Positions 8,472-17,288 of a stretch of 64,000 nt of DNA are shown here, in pieces. Location of the stretch: positions 76,106 to 140,105 of the forward strand of contig NZ_JBLXIK010000007.1 in assembly GCF_048269565.1 (NCBI RefSeq), read 5' to 3'. The translations under genes were made by a program, and so were the position numbers. A model generated the notes under the pieces. The model had not been told where the DNA came from and ran no database searches. It worked only from the letters and a program-made list of their open reading frames with translations. The stretch's first letter is position 1, and each line of letters begins with the position of its first letter. This stretch comes from Maricaulis sp048269565 (GTDB taxonomy: Bacteria; Pseudomonadota; Alphaproteobacteria; Caulobacterales; Maricaulaceae).

Positions 8472-9836
8472 CTAGAGGTCGAAGCGATCGAGATGGCCGG
8501 GAATCTCGCAGGACCAGCCCAGCTCGCGCTCGATCCGGCTGCGCAGCGCCCGCGACGAGGCCGGCTCGCCATGGACGAGGAAGGTCTTGCGCGGCGGTGA
8601 CTTGAAGCCGCCGAGCCATTGCATCAGCTCATTGGCATCGGCATGGGCCGACAGCATCGAGATTTCCTCGACCTCGGCCCGGATGGGGACGTGCTGGCCA
8701 TGGATGCGGATATCGTCAGCGCCGGCGAGAATAGTCGCGCCGGGCGTGCCCGGTGCCTGGAAGCCGGAGATCACGATCGTGTTGCGCGCATCCGGGGCGT
8801 AGGATTTGAGGTGATGCAGGATGCGCCCGCCCGTCGCCATGCCGCTGGCGGAGATGATGACCTTGGGCATTTTGTCGATGGTCAGGGCCTTGGAATCCTC
8901 GGTCTGGCGCACGTAATTGACCATGTCGCCGATCTCGCCGGCCTCGCTGGCGGTGATCCGGTGATCGCCGAAATGGTGGCGCAGGATGGCGCTGGCATTG
9001 ATCGCCATCGGGCTGTCGAGATAGACGGGCACGGACCCGATCCGCCCGGCCTTTTTCATCTTCCACAGATAATAGGTCAGCAACTGCGCCCGACCGACGG
9101 CGAAGGAGGGAATGACCACCGTGCCGCCGCGCGCCGTGGTGCGCTCGACAATGTCGGCCAGCAGCTCGCCGGGATCGCCCTGTTCGTGCAGCCGGTCGCC
9201 ATAGGTGGTTTCCAGCAGCAGGTAATCGGCCTGTTCGATCGGCTCGGGATCGAACAGGACGGGGTCATCATAGCGGCCGAGATCGCCGGAAAAGGCGATG
9301 GTGCGGCCATGCCATTTCACCTCGACGGTGGCGGCGCCGAGAATATGACCGGCGCGGCGCAGCTTCAGGCGCGCGCCATGGCCCAGATCGGTATCGGTGT
9401 TGAACTCGACCTCGCGGAAACGCTCCATCGCGGCTTCCGCCTCGTCCTCGGTATAGAGCGGCAACGCCGGCTCATGGCGCGAGAATTTCTTGCGGTTGGC
9501 GTATTCCGCGTCGCGTTCCTGCAGATAGCCGCTATCGGGCAGAAGGATGCCGCACAGGTCGATCGTCGGCGGCGAACACAGGATTTCGCCGGCATAGCCG
9601 TCGCGGATCAGGCGCGGCACATAGCCGGAATGGTCCATATGGGCGTGCGAGAGCACGACTGAATCAATCGAGTGGGGGGCAACCGGGAAAGGCTCCCAAT
9701 TGCGGGTGCGGATATTGCGCCGGCCCTGGAACATGCCGCAATCGAGCAGGATGCGCTTGCCATCGGCTTCGAGCAAATGGCGCGAGCCGGTCACCGTCCC
9801 GGCGGCGCCCATGCAGGTCAGGCTCATATCGGTCAA
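8472..9836 (-). CDS. MBL-fold beta-CASP ribonuclease
   Basis: 454-residue metallo-beta-lactamase protein of the beta-CASP/RMMBL type (CPSF-73-like). The metal site is SHAHMDHSGYVPRL (about residue 62), followed by GHILGAATVEV and SGDLG (about residues 165-185). The beta-CASP part includes TTYGDRLH, and the RMMBL C-terminus has LSAHADANELMQWL and FLVHGEPASS. Proteins of this type cut RNA. It opens away from the small gene at 9982 across a 145-bp region. Confidence 0.92.
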   Translation of the reverse strand: MTDMSLTCMGAAGTVTGSRHLLEADGKRILLDCGMFQGRRNIRTRNWEPFPVAPHSIDSVVLSHAHMDHSGYVPRLIRDGYAGEILCSPPTIDLCGILLPDSGYLQERDAEYANRKKFSRHEPALPLYTEDEAEAAMERFREVEFNTDTDLGHGARLKLRRAGHILGAATVEVKWHGRTIAFSGDLGRYDDPVLFDPEPIEQADYLLLETTYGDRLHEQGDPGELLADIVERTTARGGTVVIPSFAVGRAQLLTYYLWKMKKAGRIGSVPVYLDSPMAINASAILRHHFGDHRITASEAGEIGDMVNYVRQTEDSKALTIDKMPKVIISASGMATGGRILHHLKSYAPDARNTIVISGFQAPGTPGATILAGADDIRIHGQHVPIRAEVEEISMLSAHADANELMQWLGGFKSPPRKTFLVHGEPASSRALRSRIERELGWSCEIPGHLDRFDL

Positions 9837-9932
9837 GGCAGATCTCCGATGCGCGGCGGGGTGGCAGGCTGTGCCGGTCAGGCAAGCCTATCAAGATGTT
9901 GCGACCTGTCGAATATTTCATCGCAGGCGCGC

Positions 9933-9962
9933 TTGATTTTGCGAACGATTCGCAATTACACT
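9933..9962 (+). promoter_or_regulatory. Candidate promoter with a Fur-box-like palindrome in its spacer
   Basis: TTGATT (9933-9938) and TACACT (9957-9962) are separated by 18 bp. The spacer holds a perfect palindrome, TTGCGAA-CGA-TTCGCAA (9939-9955). Its core differs by one base from the Fur-type site TGCGAATGATTCGCA. The placement would let a repressor block RNA polymerase. Assignment to Fur is inferred from similarity only. Confidence 0.5.
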
Positions 9963-9981
9963 GCGCGGCAGGAGGATGCCG

Positions 9982-10206
9982 ATGATGAAATACAGCCAGG
10001 ATCACTGCGCGGAAATCCGGACCGGAGAGGCCGATCTGGCCGTACGGGACTGGCTCGAGACCCAGGCCCGGGTCACCAGCTATTGGCGCGATTTACTGGT
10101 CTCTTCGGGCGGCGATGACGCGCTGATTGCCGTGCTCGACGACCATGCCCTGTTTCTCGATGCGGCCGCGCGCATGGGCGAGGGCAGTTTTCACCGCCAA
10201 CAGTGA
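9982..10206 (+). CDS. Small hypothetical protein (74 aa)
   Basis: Small soluble protein with no domain I recognise. It starts MMKYSQDHCAEI and is rich in Asp, Ala and Leu, with one cysteine. The start at 9982 is chosen because a perfect AGGAGG (9970-9975) sits 6 nt upstream; the ATG at 9976 abuts it and is too close. It is preceded by the Fur-like promoter and followed by the SRP RNA gene, so an iron-linked role is possible but unproven. Confidence 0.7.
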   Translation: MMKYSQDHCAEIRTGEADLAVRDWLETQARVTSYWRDLLVSSGGDDALIAVLDDHALFLDAAARMGEGSFHRQQ

Positions 10207-10215
10207 AGGCACGAC

Positions 10216-10246
10216 TTGCACCGCGACGCCCGGCTTGCGATATAGA
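10216..10246 (+). promoter_or_regulatory. Candidate promoter of the SRP RNA gene
   Basis: TTGCAC (10216-10221) and GATATA/TATAGA (10239-10246) are spaced 17-19 bp, a few bases before the predicted RNA 5' end at 10249. Motif-based guess. Confidence 0.5.
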
Positions 10247-10248
10247 CC

Positions 10249-10347
10249 GTGGAAGATCGGCGGTGGACGCGCGCCTCGCCAACCCGGTCAGGTCCGGAAG
10301 GAAGCAGCCGTAACGAGTTTCGCACGGGTCGCTGTCCGGTCTTCCAC
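10249..10347 (+). ncRNA. ffs: Signal recognition particle 4.5S RNA
   Basis: The universally conserved SRP domain IV core GGTCAGGTCCGGAAGGAAGC (from 10286) is exact, followed by AGCC. Flanking ends pair: GTGGAAGA (10249-10256) with TCTTCCAC (10340-10347), giving a roughly 99-nt hairpin RNA. It binds Ffh and targets membrane proteins to the translocon. Its position just before dnaX-ybaB-recR is a classic arrangement. A 17-bp tandem duplication begins in its 3' end (10341-10374). Confidence 0.95.
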
Positions 10348-10465
10348 GCGCATCTGGCTTCCACGCGCATCAGGCGCGTTTGGCCGCCGCGCAGCCCGAT
10401 TCTCGGGTCTTTGATTTTCAGGTTATCGATTCTCAGGCCCCCGAACCTCAGCCAAGCGAGCCGAT

Positions 10466-12238
10466 ATGGACGATACGCCGCTGCCATCCGACGAGACAGG
10501 CGCAGCGGAGGCGCTGATGCCGGGGCTCGATCTGCCCCAGGCCGGCCCCGTCCCCGGCTACCAGGTATTGGCGCGCAAATACCGTCCCGACACTTTTGAA
10601 GACCTGATCGGCCAGGCAGCCATGGTGCGCACGCTGACCAATGCCTTCGCCGCCGGCCGCATCGCTCATGCCTACATGCTCACGGGCGTACGCGGGATCG
10701 GCAAGACGACGACGGCGCGCCTGATCGCGCGGGCGCTGAATTTCCGCAATGCGGAGATCAACCAGCCCTCGATGAAGCTCGATGTCCGCGGCGAGCATTG
10801 CGACGCCATCGCCCGCTCGGCCCATGTCGATGTGATGGAGATGGATGCCGCCTCGCGCACCGGTGTCGGCGATATCCGCGAGATCCTCGAGGGCGTGCGC
10901 TACGCCCCGGTATCGGCGCGCTACAAGGTCTACATCATCGATGAGGTCCACATGCTCTCGACCTCCGCCTTCAACGCCTTGTTGAAGACGCTGGAGGAAC
11001 CGCCCGAGCACGCCAAATTCATTTTCGCCACCACCGAGATCCGCAAGGTGCCGGTGACGGTGCTGTCGCGCTGCCAGCGTTTCGATCTCAAGCGGATCGA
11101 CCGCGACGTGCTCACCGACCATCTCGAGCGCATTTGCGGCCTCGAATCAGCCTCGGTCGAACGCGACGGCCTGTCGCTGATCTCCCGCGCGGCCGAAGGT
11201 TCGGTGCGCGATGCCTTGTCGCTGCTCGACCAGGCCATCGTCCAGGGCGCCGAGGCCGACGGGCCCGTTTCCGCGACCCAGATCCGCGACATGCTTGGTC
11301 TGGCCGACCGGGCCCGCGTTCTCGACCTGCTCGAACACGCGCTCGGGGCGCGGACCAGCGATGCGCTGAGCGAACTGACCTCACTCTATGATGCCGGCGG
11401 TGACCCCGTCGTCATCACCCGCGATCTGCTCGACTATGTTCATGCGATTTCGCGCGTGAAGGCGGTCGGGTCCGGGGCTGATCTCGGAGAGGCGGCCGAT
11501 ACGGTGCAGCGCCTCGCGGCGATTGCCGAAAGCCAGAGCCTGGCCCAGCTGACCCGTTTGTGGAAATTGCTGCTGACCGGGCTGGAGGATGTCCGCAAGG
11601 CGCCTGACCCGCTTGCCGCTGCCGAGATGACGCTGCTGCGTCTGGTCGCCGCCTCGATGCTGCCGCCGCCGGAAGACGCGGCCCGCCTGCTCGCCAGCCA
11701 GCCACCGGCTGCGCCGGACAGGGAGGCGCCGGGAAAGCCTGAGCCGGCCGCTGCGCCGGCCAGTTCCGGTGCCGTGATGCCGGCGGTCCCTGTCGCGGAA
11801 GCCGCCGCCGAGCCGCTGGCCATGGCACAGGGGCCGGCCAGTTTCGAAGAGCTGATCGCCATGCTGCAGGAACGGCGCGATATCATCCTCCAGCTTGATG
11901 TCGAGCGCTGTGTGCGCCCGGTCTCGTTCAAGCCGGGTGCGATGACCTATCAGCCGGCCGAGGACGCGCCGTCCGATCTGGCGCAACGCCTGTCGAAGCG
12001 CCTGCAGGAATGGACCGAGACGCGCTGGATGATCCTCGCCGATGCCAATGCCAAGGGCGGCGAGACCTGGTCGGAACGGCGCCAGCGCGGCAAGCAGGAA
12101 AGAATGGCGGCGGTGCGCAGTGATCCGGCGGTGGAAGAGGCGATGCGGCTCTTCCCGGGCGCCGAGATCGTGCGTGTCATCGAAGCCGCCCGACCCGACG
12201 ACACTGATGACACCAGCCAAGCGGAGAATCGCGCATGA
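10466..12238 (+). CDS. dnaX: DNA polymerase III subunits gamma/tau
   Basis: 590-residue AAA+ clamp-loader ATPase. Walker A is GVRGIGKTT (residues 74-82), Walker B is IIDEVHM, and sensor 1/SRC is VTVLSRCQRF. The zinc module keeps one cysteine (RGEHC), as recalled for alphaproteobacterial DnaX proteins. The Ala/Pro-rich linker (about residues 415-455) leads to a C-terminal tau domain that would bind the polymerase alpha subunit. No obvious slippery heptamer for programmed frameshifting was seen. The ATGA overlap with ybaB implies coupling. Confidence 0.97.
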   Translation: MDDTPLPSDETGAAEALMPGLDLPQAGPVPGYQVLARKYRPDTFEDLIGQAAMVRTLTNAFAAGRIAHAYMLTGVRGIGKTTTARLIARALNFRNAEINQPSMKLDVRGEHCDAIARSAHVDVMEMDAASRTGVGDIREILEGVRYAPVSARYKVYIIDEVHMLSTSAFNALLKTLEEPPEHAKFIFATTEIRKVPVTVLSRCQRFDLKRIDRDVLTDHLERICGLESASVERDGLSLISRAAEGSVRDALSLLDQAIVQGAEADGPVSATQIRDMLGLADRARVLDLLEHALGARTSDALSELTSLYDAGGDPVVITRDLLDYVHAISRVKAVGSGADLGEAADTVQRLAAIAESQSLAQLTRLWKLLLTGLEDVRKAPDPLAAAEMTLLRLVAASMLPPPEDAARLLASQPPAAPDREAPGKPEPAAAPASSGAVMPAVPVAEAAAEPLAMAQGPASFEELIAMLQERRDIILQLDVERCVRPVSFKPGAMTYQPAEDAPSDLAQRLSKRLQEWTETRWMILADANAKGGETWSERRQRGKQERMAAVRSDPAVEEAMRLFPGAEIVRVIEAARPDDTDDTSQAENRA

Positions 12239-12558
12239 CCGATTTGATGGGATTGATGAAGCAGGCGCAGGCCATGCAGCAGAAAATGACCGAGGCGCAG
12301 GAAAAACTCGCCGCCAGCCAGGTGATCGGCGAGGCCGGTGCCGGCCTGGTGACGATGACGCTGAGCGGCAAGGGCGAGATGCGGGCGCTGTCGATCGACC
12401 CCTCCCTGCTCGACCCGACCGAAGGCGAGGTTATCGAGGATCTGGTGATGGCCGCCCATAATGATGCCAAGCGCAAGATGGATGCGCTGCAGCAGGAGGT
12501 GATGAAAGAGGCCGCTGGCGGTCTGCAATTGCCCCCCGGCATGTCCATGCCCGGCTGA
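12235..12558 (+). CDS. ybaB: YbaB/EbfC family nucleoid-associated protein
   Basis: 107-residue member of the YbaB/EbfC family, small dimeric DNA-binding proteins. The N-terminal helix is rich in Met, Gln and Lys (LMKQAQAMQQKMTEAQEKL), followed by the conserved GAGLVTMTLSGKGEMRALSID and a C-terminal LPPGMSMPG. It overlaps dnaX by 4 bp and lies 19 bp before recR, the standard dnaX-ybaB-recR operon. Confidence 0.96.
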   Translation: MTDLMGLMKQAQAMQQKMTEAQEKLAASQVIGEAGAGLVTMTLSGKGEMRALSIDPSLLDPTEGEVIEDLVMAAHNDAKRKMDALQQEVMKEAAGGLQLPPGMSMPG

Positions 12559-12577
12559 GCCGACTGGAGCTGACCTG

Positions 12578-13183
12578 ATGCGCACCGCCTCTGCCGGACC
12601 CGAAATCGAACGCCTGATGGCCCTGCTGGCCAAACTGCCCGGCCTGGGGCCGCGCTCGGCACGGCGGGCGGCGCTGCACCTGCTCGGCAAGCGTGACAGC
12701 CTGATGCGCCCGCTGGCCGAAGCGCTCGGCGATGCCGCCGACAAGATCGGCGCCTGCAGCGAATGCGGCAATCTCGATGTCACCGACCCCTGCGCTGTCT
12801 GTGCCTCGCCGGGCCGGCAACCGGCAGCAATCTGTGTCGTCGAGACGGTTGGCGATCTGTGGGCGCTGGAGCGGGCCGGGGCCTTCAAGGGGCGTTATCA
12901 TGTTCTGGGCGGCGTGCTCTCGGCCCTCGACGGTGTCCGCCCCGAGGATCTCAACATCGCCAAGCTGATCGAACGCGCGGCGCGCGACGAGATTTCCGAG
13001 ATCGTTCTGGCCCTCAACGCCACGGTCGACGGCCAGACGACGGCGCATTATCTCGCCGACAAGCTGCAGCCCACGGGTGTGTCCGTCACCTCGCTGGCGC
13101 GCGGTGTGCCGGTGGGCGGCGAGCTCGACTATCTCGATGACGGCACGCTCGCTGCGGCCTTCCGCAGCCGGGCGGCAGTCTAG
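12578..13183 (+). CDS. recR: Recombination mediator RecR
   Basis: 201-residue RecR, which acts with RecF/RecO in gap repair and loading of RecA. The N-terminal helix-hairpin-helix contains KLPGLGPRSARRAALHLL, the zinc finger is CSECGNLDVTDPCAVC, and the Toprim domain holds ICVVETVGDLWALERAGAFKG. The C-terminal GGELDYLDDGTLAAAFRSR is typical. GGAG precedes the ATG. It is the last gene of the dnaX operon. Confidence 0.97.
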   Translation: MRTASAGPEIERLMALLAKLPGLGPRSARRAALHLLGKRDSLMRPLAEALGDAADKIGACSECGNLDVTDPCAVCASPGRQPAAICVVETVGDLWALERAGAFKGRYHVLGGVLSALDGVRPEDLNIAKLIERAARDEISEIVLALNATVDGQTTAHYLADKLQPTGVSVTSLARGVPVGGELDYLDDGTLAAAFRSRAAV

Positions 13184-13288
13184 GCACGGCCGGCGGCGAA
13201 AAAACTCAATGGCCAGCCCTGCCCAAATATTCTAGCCTGCCCCAGGTGTCGGCCATACCCGCCGAGGTTGATCTGGAGTGCGCGCGAA

Positions 13289-14011
13289 ATGGGCAGGGAG
13301 TTGCAGCGGGACCTTCACGATGCCGACCGCCTGACACGCAAGACTGCAACGTTGATCTTTTGCGTCGGCCTGTTCATGGTCTCGCTGGTGCTCGCCGCGA
13401 TGACGTCGGTGAAGATCCAGCAATTCCATTTTGGCAGCCTCTCCGTGCTGGTGCCGGCCGGCACGATCGCCTTCGGGCTGACCTATCTGGCCACCGACGT
13501 GATCAGCGAAGTCTGGGGGCGCACCTACGCGCTCTGTGTCGTCTTGATCGGCCTGCTGCTGCGCATCCTGGTGATCGTGCTGATCCTCTACGCGCTCTAT
13601 GCCGAGGAGGTGTTCGGTTTCATTTCGGTGGCTGGCGGCTGGACGGCCGAGCGGCAGGAGGCCTTTGTCTCGATCATGTCGAGCGGCAATCGGCTCAATT
13701 TTGCCGGCATGGTGGCCTTTGGCGTCAGCGCAGTCACCGATGTCATGATCTTCCATTTTTTCCAGCGGCGCGATGCGGGCAAGAACCGGCTCTGGTTCCG
13801 CAACAATATCTCGACCATGGTGTCGCAGGCGCTCAACAGCGTCATCTTCATCACCGCAGGATTCGCCGGTGCCATGCCGCCGGAGCTGATCGGCAGCCTG
13901 ATCCTGGGTCAGATCATCATCAAGATCCTGGTCGCGGCCCTGGATACGCCCGCTGTCTACCTGATCCGCAATTTCGCCGAGGGGCGCCGCCTGTTCGACT
14001 TTCGCGGCTAG
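13289..14011 (+). CDS. Queuosine precursor transporter (VUT/YhhQ family)
   Basis: 240-residue integral membrane protein with about six hydrophobic segments (for example LIFCVGLFMVSLVLAAM, VVLIGLLLRILVIVLILYAL). The family signature GTIAFGLTYLATDVISEVWG matches YhhQ/VUT transporters, which import queuine-pathway precursors for tRNA modification. A TTG start at 13268 is possible; the ATG at 13289 with GGAG upstream is preferred. No preQ1-type riboswitch was recognised upstream. Its stop shares CTAG with the convergent gene. Confidence 0.85.
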   Translation: MGRELQRDLHDADRLTRKTATLIFCVGLFMVSLVLAAMTSVKIQQFHFGSLSVLVPAGTIAFGLTYLATDVISEVWGRTYALCVVLIGLLLRILVIVLILYALYAEEVFGFISVAGGWTAERQEAFVSIMSSGNRLNFAGMVAFGVSAVTDVMIFHFFQRRDAGKNRLWFRNNISTMVSQALNSVIFITAGFAGAMPPELIGSLILGQIIIKILVAALDTPAVYLIRNFAEGRRLFDFRG

Positions 14012-15126
14012 AGCGACAGCGCCCGTGCCATGCTGGCCAGGCGCGGTGGCAGGCCGGATTCGAAGGCCGAGGCCTGGGCCCAGCGCCGGCGCAGGCGCAC
14101 CGGAATCTCGGCAATGCGTTCCGGCATGACCCGGGCCGCCGCTTCGGCCAGCTCCCAGCTGCGAATGCCCAGTGCGGCCAGTCCGGTGGACAGGACCCGG
14201 CCCTGATAGAGCGGCACTTCATGGCTGCGATAGTATTTCTTGTATTGGGCATCGCCGCCGCCGAGATCGACACGGGTGATGTTGCGGCTGCCGAGCTGTC
14301 TGAACAGGCCCTGCATCAGCAACAGGCCGGGTGAGTATTTCGCCAGTTCCGGGTCATAGGCCGGAAACCAGGAGTGATAGACACCGCCAGCGGCGAGGCC
14401 GAACTCGACGGCGGCGAGCCGGTCGCCGAACCAGAGTGCGGCGGTCAGGCCGCCAAACTCGCTGCCTTCATGGGCGCGCAGATCGGCCAACACAGCCTGG
14501 ACCCAGTCAATCCCGAATACGTCGAGCTTGCCGGTGTCGCGGTATTGCGCCTGTTTCCAGTTGCGCAGGGCTTCGAACAGACGCCCGTCCGGATCGCCGA
14601 GCTCAACGCGGACCGGTCCGTGATCGCGCCCGGCATTTCGCTGCAGCCGCGCTGTCTTGCGGAAGTGTGAGGGGAATTCAGCCTGCTGGGCAGCGAAATA
14701 GGCGTCAGCGCCGGCAGCCAGATCGACAATGGCCGAGGCGTCGCGACAGCGCACCGCCGGATCATTATCAAGGCCGGGCCCGACCCAATTGTCGAACACC
14801 AGTGCCGAACTGCGGCTGGCGGCGAGCACGGCCTTTGGCGCGTGCTGCCGGCCGGGCGCGGCGATAATGCCCTGGTAGTCGCTCATCGGTGCGCCGATCG
14901 GGCGGACGACGCCCTCACGGGCGGCATGATGCGGGAAGAAGCCGGTGATCTCACCCTGGTCCTCGAACACGGCGATGCGGACATCGTTCCGCACGCGCGC
15001 AACGCAGCGGGTGAACTCGAACCGCAGATAGGGGCTCGTCAGCTGGCCGCCGGGCGCAGCCCAGGCGTTCCATTGCGAGACCATCCTGTCGTCGATGTCC
15101 CCGATCGAGACGATTTTTACGTCCAT
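14008..15126 (-). CDS. GNAT-like N-acyltransferase (BioF2/CelD-like)
   Basis: 372-residue protein of the GNAT-like acetyltransferase group (PF13480-type) seen in polysaccharide gene sets and FemAB-related proteins. Recognisable blocks are LFEALRNWKQAQYRDTGKLD (about residue 184) and VYHSWFPAYDPELAKYSPGL (about residue 261), then TRVDLGGGDAQYKKYY. The substrate is unknown; acylation of a cell-envelope polysaccharide or amino sugar is plausible. No signal peptide. Convergent with the YhhQ gene through a shared CTAG stop. Confidence 0.75.
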   Translation of the reverse strand: MDVKIVSIGDIDDRMVSQWNAWAAPGGQLTSPYLRFEFTRCVARVRNDVRIAVFEDQGEITGFFPHHAAREGVVRPIGAPMSDYQGIIAAPGRQHAPKAVLAASRSSALVFDNWVGPGLDNDPAVRCRDASAIVDLAAGADAYFAAQQAEFPSHFRKTARLQRNAGRDHGPVRVELGDPDGRLFEALRNWKQAQYRDTGKLDVFGIDWVQAVLADLRAHEGSEFGGLTAALWFGDRLAAVEFGLAAGGVYHSWFPAYDPELAKYSPGLLLMQGLFRQLGSRNITRVDLGGGDAQYKKYYRSHEVPLYQGRVLSTGLAALGIRSWELAEAAARVMPERIAEIPVRLRRRWAQASAFESGLPPRLASMARALSL

Positions 15127-15262
15127 TCAACTACCCCGATGATGCCCCGGCTGGTGTGACGCAAGTTGCGGGCCGCAATGAACTCTCCTATTGGCAGGCG
15201 ACAGCTTTTGTCCGGGCCGGTGTGCTAGGCTTGAGCTCGCCAATCAGATTCGGATGATTTCC

Positions 15263-16672
15263 ATGGATACCGCCACACTTCTCCCGCTTGCCGGCCTCGC
15301 GGCCCTCGCCCTGATCGCGATTGTGATTGCGATCGTTGAATTTCGCGCCCACGCCCGGGTCCGGCGCGAGCGTGACACGGCTGCCGCGACCCTGGCCGAG
15401 GAGCGGGGGATGCGGGCCAGCGCCGAGCTGGCGCTGGCGCGTGCAGAGGAGCGGGCGAGTCAACTGGCCGAGCTTGGCGAGAAACTGGCGGCCCAGACGG
15501 CTGCGCGCGAAGCCGCCGAGCAGAGCGTTGCCGCGATGCAGGCGCAGATCCGAGAACGCGAACGCGCCGTCGCCGAGGAGCGCGCCTCATTGTCGAAGAT
15601 GGGCGAGGAAATCCGCGTCAAATTCACCGCGCTCGCCGGTGAAGTGCTCGATCAGAGCCAGAAGAAATTTCTCGAGCGTGCCGGCGAAACCTTCAAGGTC
15701 AGCCAGGAAAAGACCGAGGGCGGCGTCAAATCCGTCGTCGAGCCGGTCCAGAAGGGGCTGGAGGAATTCCGTGCACAGCTGGCGATCATCGAGAAGGAGC
15801 GTCACGCTCACAAGGGTGAACTCGACAATCAGATCAAGCAATTGTCCGAAGGTCTCTCGGTCCAGCACAAGGAAACCTCCAAACTGGTCAACGCGCTGCA
15901 GCGCTCCTCGACGACGCGCGGGCAATGGGGCGAGCGCACCGTCGAAAATATCCTCGAACTGGCCGGTTTGAGCGCCAATATCGATTATGAGGCCCAGCAC
16001 CAGACCCGCGACAGCGACGGCAATGCGATGCGCCCGGATTTCGTGGTTCGCCTTCCCGGCGGGGGCCGTTTCGTGGTCGATTCCAAGGTCGCGCTGACCG
16101 GATATCTCGATGCGGTTGAAGCCGAGGATGACACGGCGCGCAAAAGCGCCCTGCAGCGCCATGCGGCCCAGGTTCGCACGCATGTGAAGCAATTGTCCAA
16201 GAAGGAATACGCCAATGCCGTCGATGGCGCGATAGACTTCGTGGCGCTCTTCATTCCCGGTGAGAGCTTCTACAGCGCCGCCATGGACCAGGACCCGGCC
16301 CTGTTCGATGACGCTATCGCCAAGGGCATCATTATCGTCACGCCGGCGACCCTGCTCGCCCTCGCCAAGGCTGTCTCCTTCGGCTGGCGCCAGCAGGCGC
16401 TGGAAGCCAATGCCGAGAAGATCGCGGCGCTGGGGGCGGAACTCTATTCGCGCCTCAGCACGTTCTCGGAATATCTCGGCCGCGTCGGTTCGGGCCTGAA
16501 ATCGGCGACCTCGAACTATAACAAGGCCGTCGCCTCGCTGGAGACGCGGGTTCTGGTTTCTGCCCGGCGCATGTCGGAGATGAACGGGTCGACCCAGACC
16601 AAGACGATTGATGCGCCCGACCAGGTCGACGAAGCGCCGCGGGCCCTCGCATCTCCCGATGCGGCGGACTGA
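15263..16672 (+). CDS. rmuC: DNA recombination protein RmuC
   Basis: 469-residue RmuC. It has an N-terminal membrane helix (LAGLAALALIAIVIAIVEF), a long coiled coil (about residues 35-205, Glu/Ala/Arg-rich), then the conserved nuclease-like domain with GQWGERTVENILELAGL, PDFVVRLPGGGRFVVDSKVAL and VALFIPGESFYSAAM. RmuC limits sequence inversions and acts in DNA processing. The start at 15263 gives the membrane helix at the N-terminus; the in-frame start at 15191 would precede it without a clear reason. def follows 47 bp later. Confidence 0.93.
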   Translation: MDTATLLPLAGLAALALIAIVIAIVEFRAHARVRRERDTAAATLAEERGMRASAELALARAEERASQLAELGEKLAAQTAAREAAEQSVAAMQAQIRERERAVAEERASLSKMGEEIRVKFTALAGEVLDQSQKKFLERAGETFKVSQEKTEGGVKSVVEPVQKGLEEFRAQLAIIEKERHAHKGELDNQIKQLSEGLSVQHKETSKLVNALQRSSTTRGQWGERTVENILELAGLSANIDYEAQHQTRDSDGNAMRPDFVVRLPGGGRFVVDSKVALTGYLDAVEAEDDTARKSALQRHAAQVRTHVKQLSKKEYANAVDGAIDFVALFIPGESFYSAAMDQDPALFDDAIAKGIIIVTPATLLALAKAVSFGWRQQALEANAEKIAALGAELYSRLSTFSEYLGRVGSGLKSATSNYNKAVASLETRVLVSARRMSEMNGSTQTKTIDAPDQVDEAPRALASPDAAD

Positions 16673-16719
16673 AGTGTCCGTTTCTTGATTCCGCGCACCG
16701 CTCGCCCTATCTAGGGGCC

Positions 16720-17247
16720 ATGGCTGTCAGAGAAATCATCACCGTCCCCGATCCGCGCCTGAAACTGGTCTCCCAACCCGTCGAGCGGGTGGATGAGGAA
16801 TTGCGCGATCTGATGGATGACATGCTGCAAAGCATGTACGCCGCCGACGGGATCGGCCTTGCCGCGATCCAGGTCGGCGTGCCCAAGCGCGTCATCGTGA
16901 TGGATCTGGCCAAGGCCGACGAGGCGCCGCAACCGCGCTATTTCGTCAATCCGGTGTTGTCCGACCCGTCCGACAATCTGCAGCCCTATGAAGAGGGCTG
17001 CCTGTCGGTGCCGACCGTGTTCGACGAGGTCGAGCGCCCGGACCGGGTCCGCATCCAGTATCTCGATTATGACGGCAAGCCCTGTGACGAGATCGCCGAG
17101 GGCATGTTTGCGGTCTGTATCCAGCACGAGATGGACCATCTCGAGGGTATTCTCTTCATCGACTATCTCTCGCGCCTGAAACGCCAGCGCGCCGTCCAGC
17201 GCGTCAAGAAGCTGGACAAGGACAAGACCCGCGACGACGCGGCCTGA
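16720..17247 (+). CDS. def: Peptide deformylase
   Basis: 175-residue peptide deformylase, which removes the formyl group from nascent proteins. All three motifs are present: GIGLAAIQVG (about residue 44), EEGCLSVP (about residue 91) and QHEMDHLEGILFIDYLS (about residue 134). In relatives def, fmt and truA often cluster; here fmt starts 3.5 kb downstream. The final codons (17232-17245) are part of a 14-bp sequence repeated exactly at 18673-18686, and the stop TGA seems supplied by the inserted DNA. Confidence 0.97.
   Translation: MAVREIITVPDPRLKLVSQPVERVDEELRDLMDDMLQSMYAADGIGLAAIQVGVPKRVIVMDLAKADEAPQPRYFVNPVLSDPSDNLQPYEEGCLSVPTVFDEVERPDRVRIQYLDYDGKPCDEIAEGMFAVCIQHEMDHLEGILFIDYLSRLKRQRAVQRVKKLDKDKTRDDAA
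17232..17245 (+). repeat. Left copy of 14-bp direct repeat flanking the DUF488 insertion
   Basis: CGACGACGCGGCCT, exact match to 18673-18686, in the same orientation. It covers the last codons of def. Confidence 0.85.
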
Positions 17248-17288
17248 TCTCCTTTCCCCTAGGTGGTGCGCTGTAGTGATCGGCTGCA

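Noticed and set aside
10466..12238. Programmed frameshift in dnaX to make gamma
   Set aside because: No A-rich slippery heptamer plus stem was seen after the ATPase domain.
13184..13288. preQ1 riboswitch before the queuosine-precursor transporter
   Set aside because: No recognisable aptamer core or pseudoknot pattern was found in about 100 bp.
13246..14334. Long alternative frame over the YhhQ gene
   Set aside because: The membrane protein frame 13289-14011 matches a known family; the longer frame is Arg/Pro/Gly/Ala-rich without a domain.
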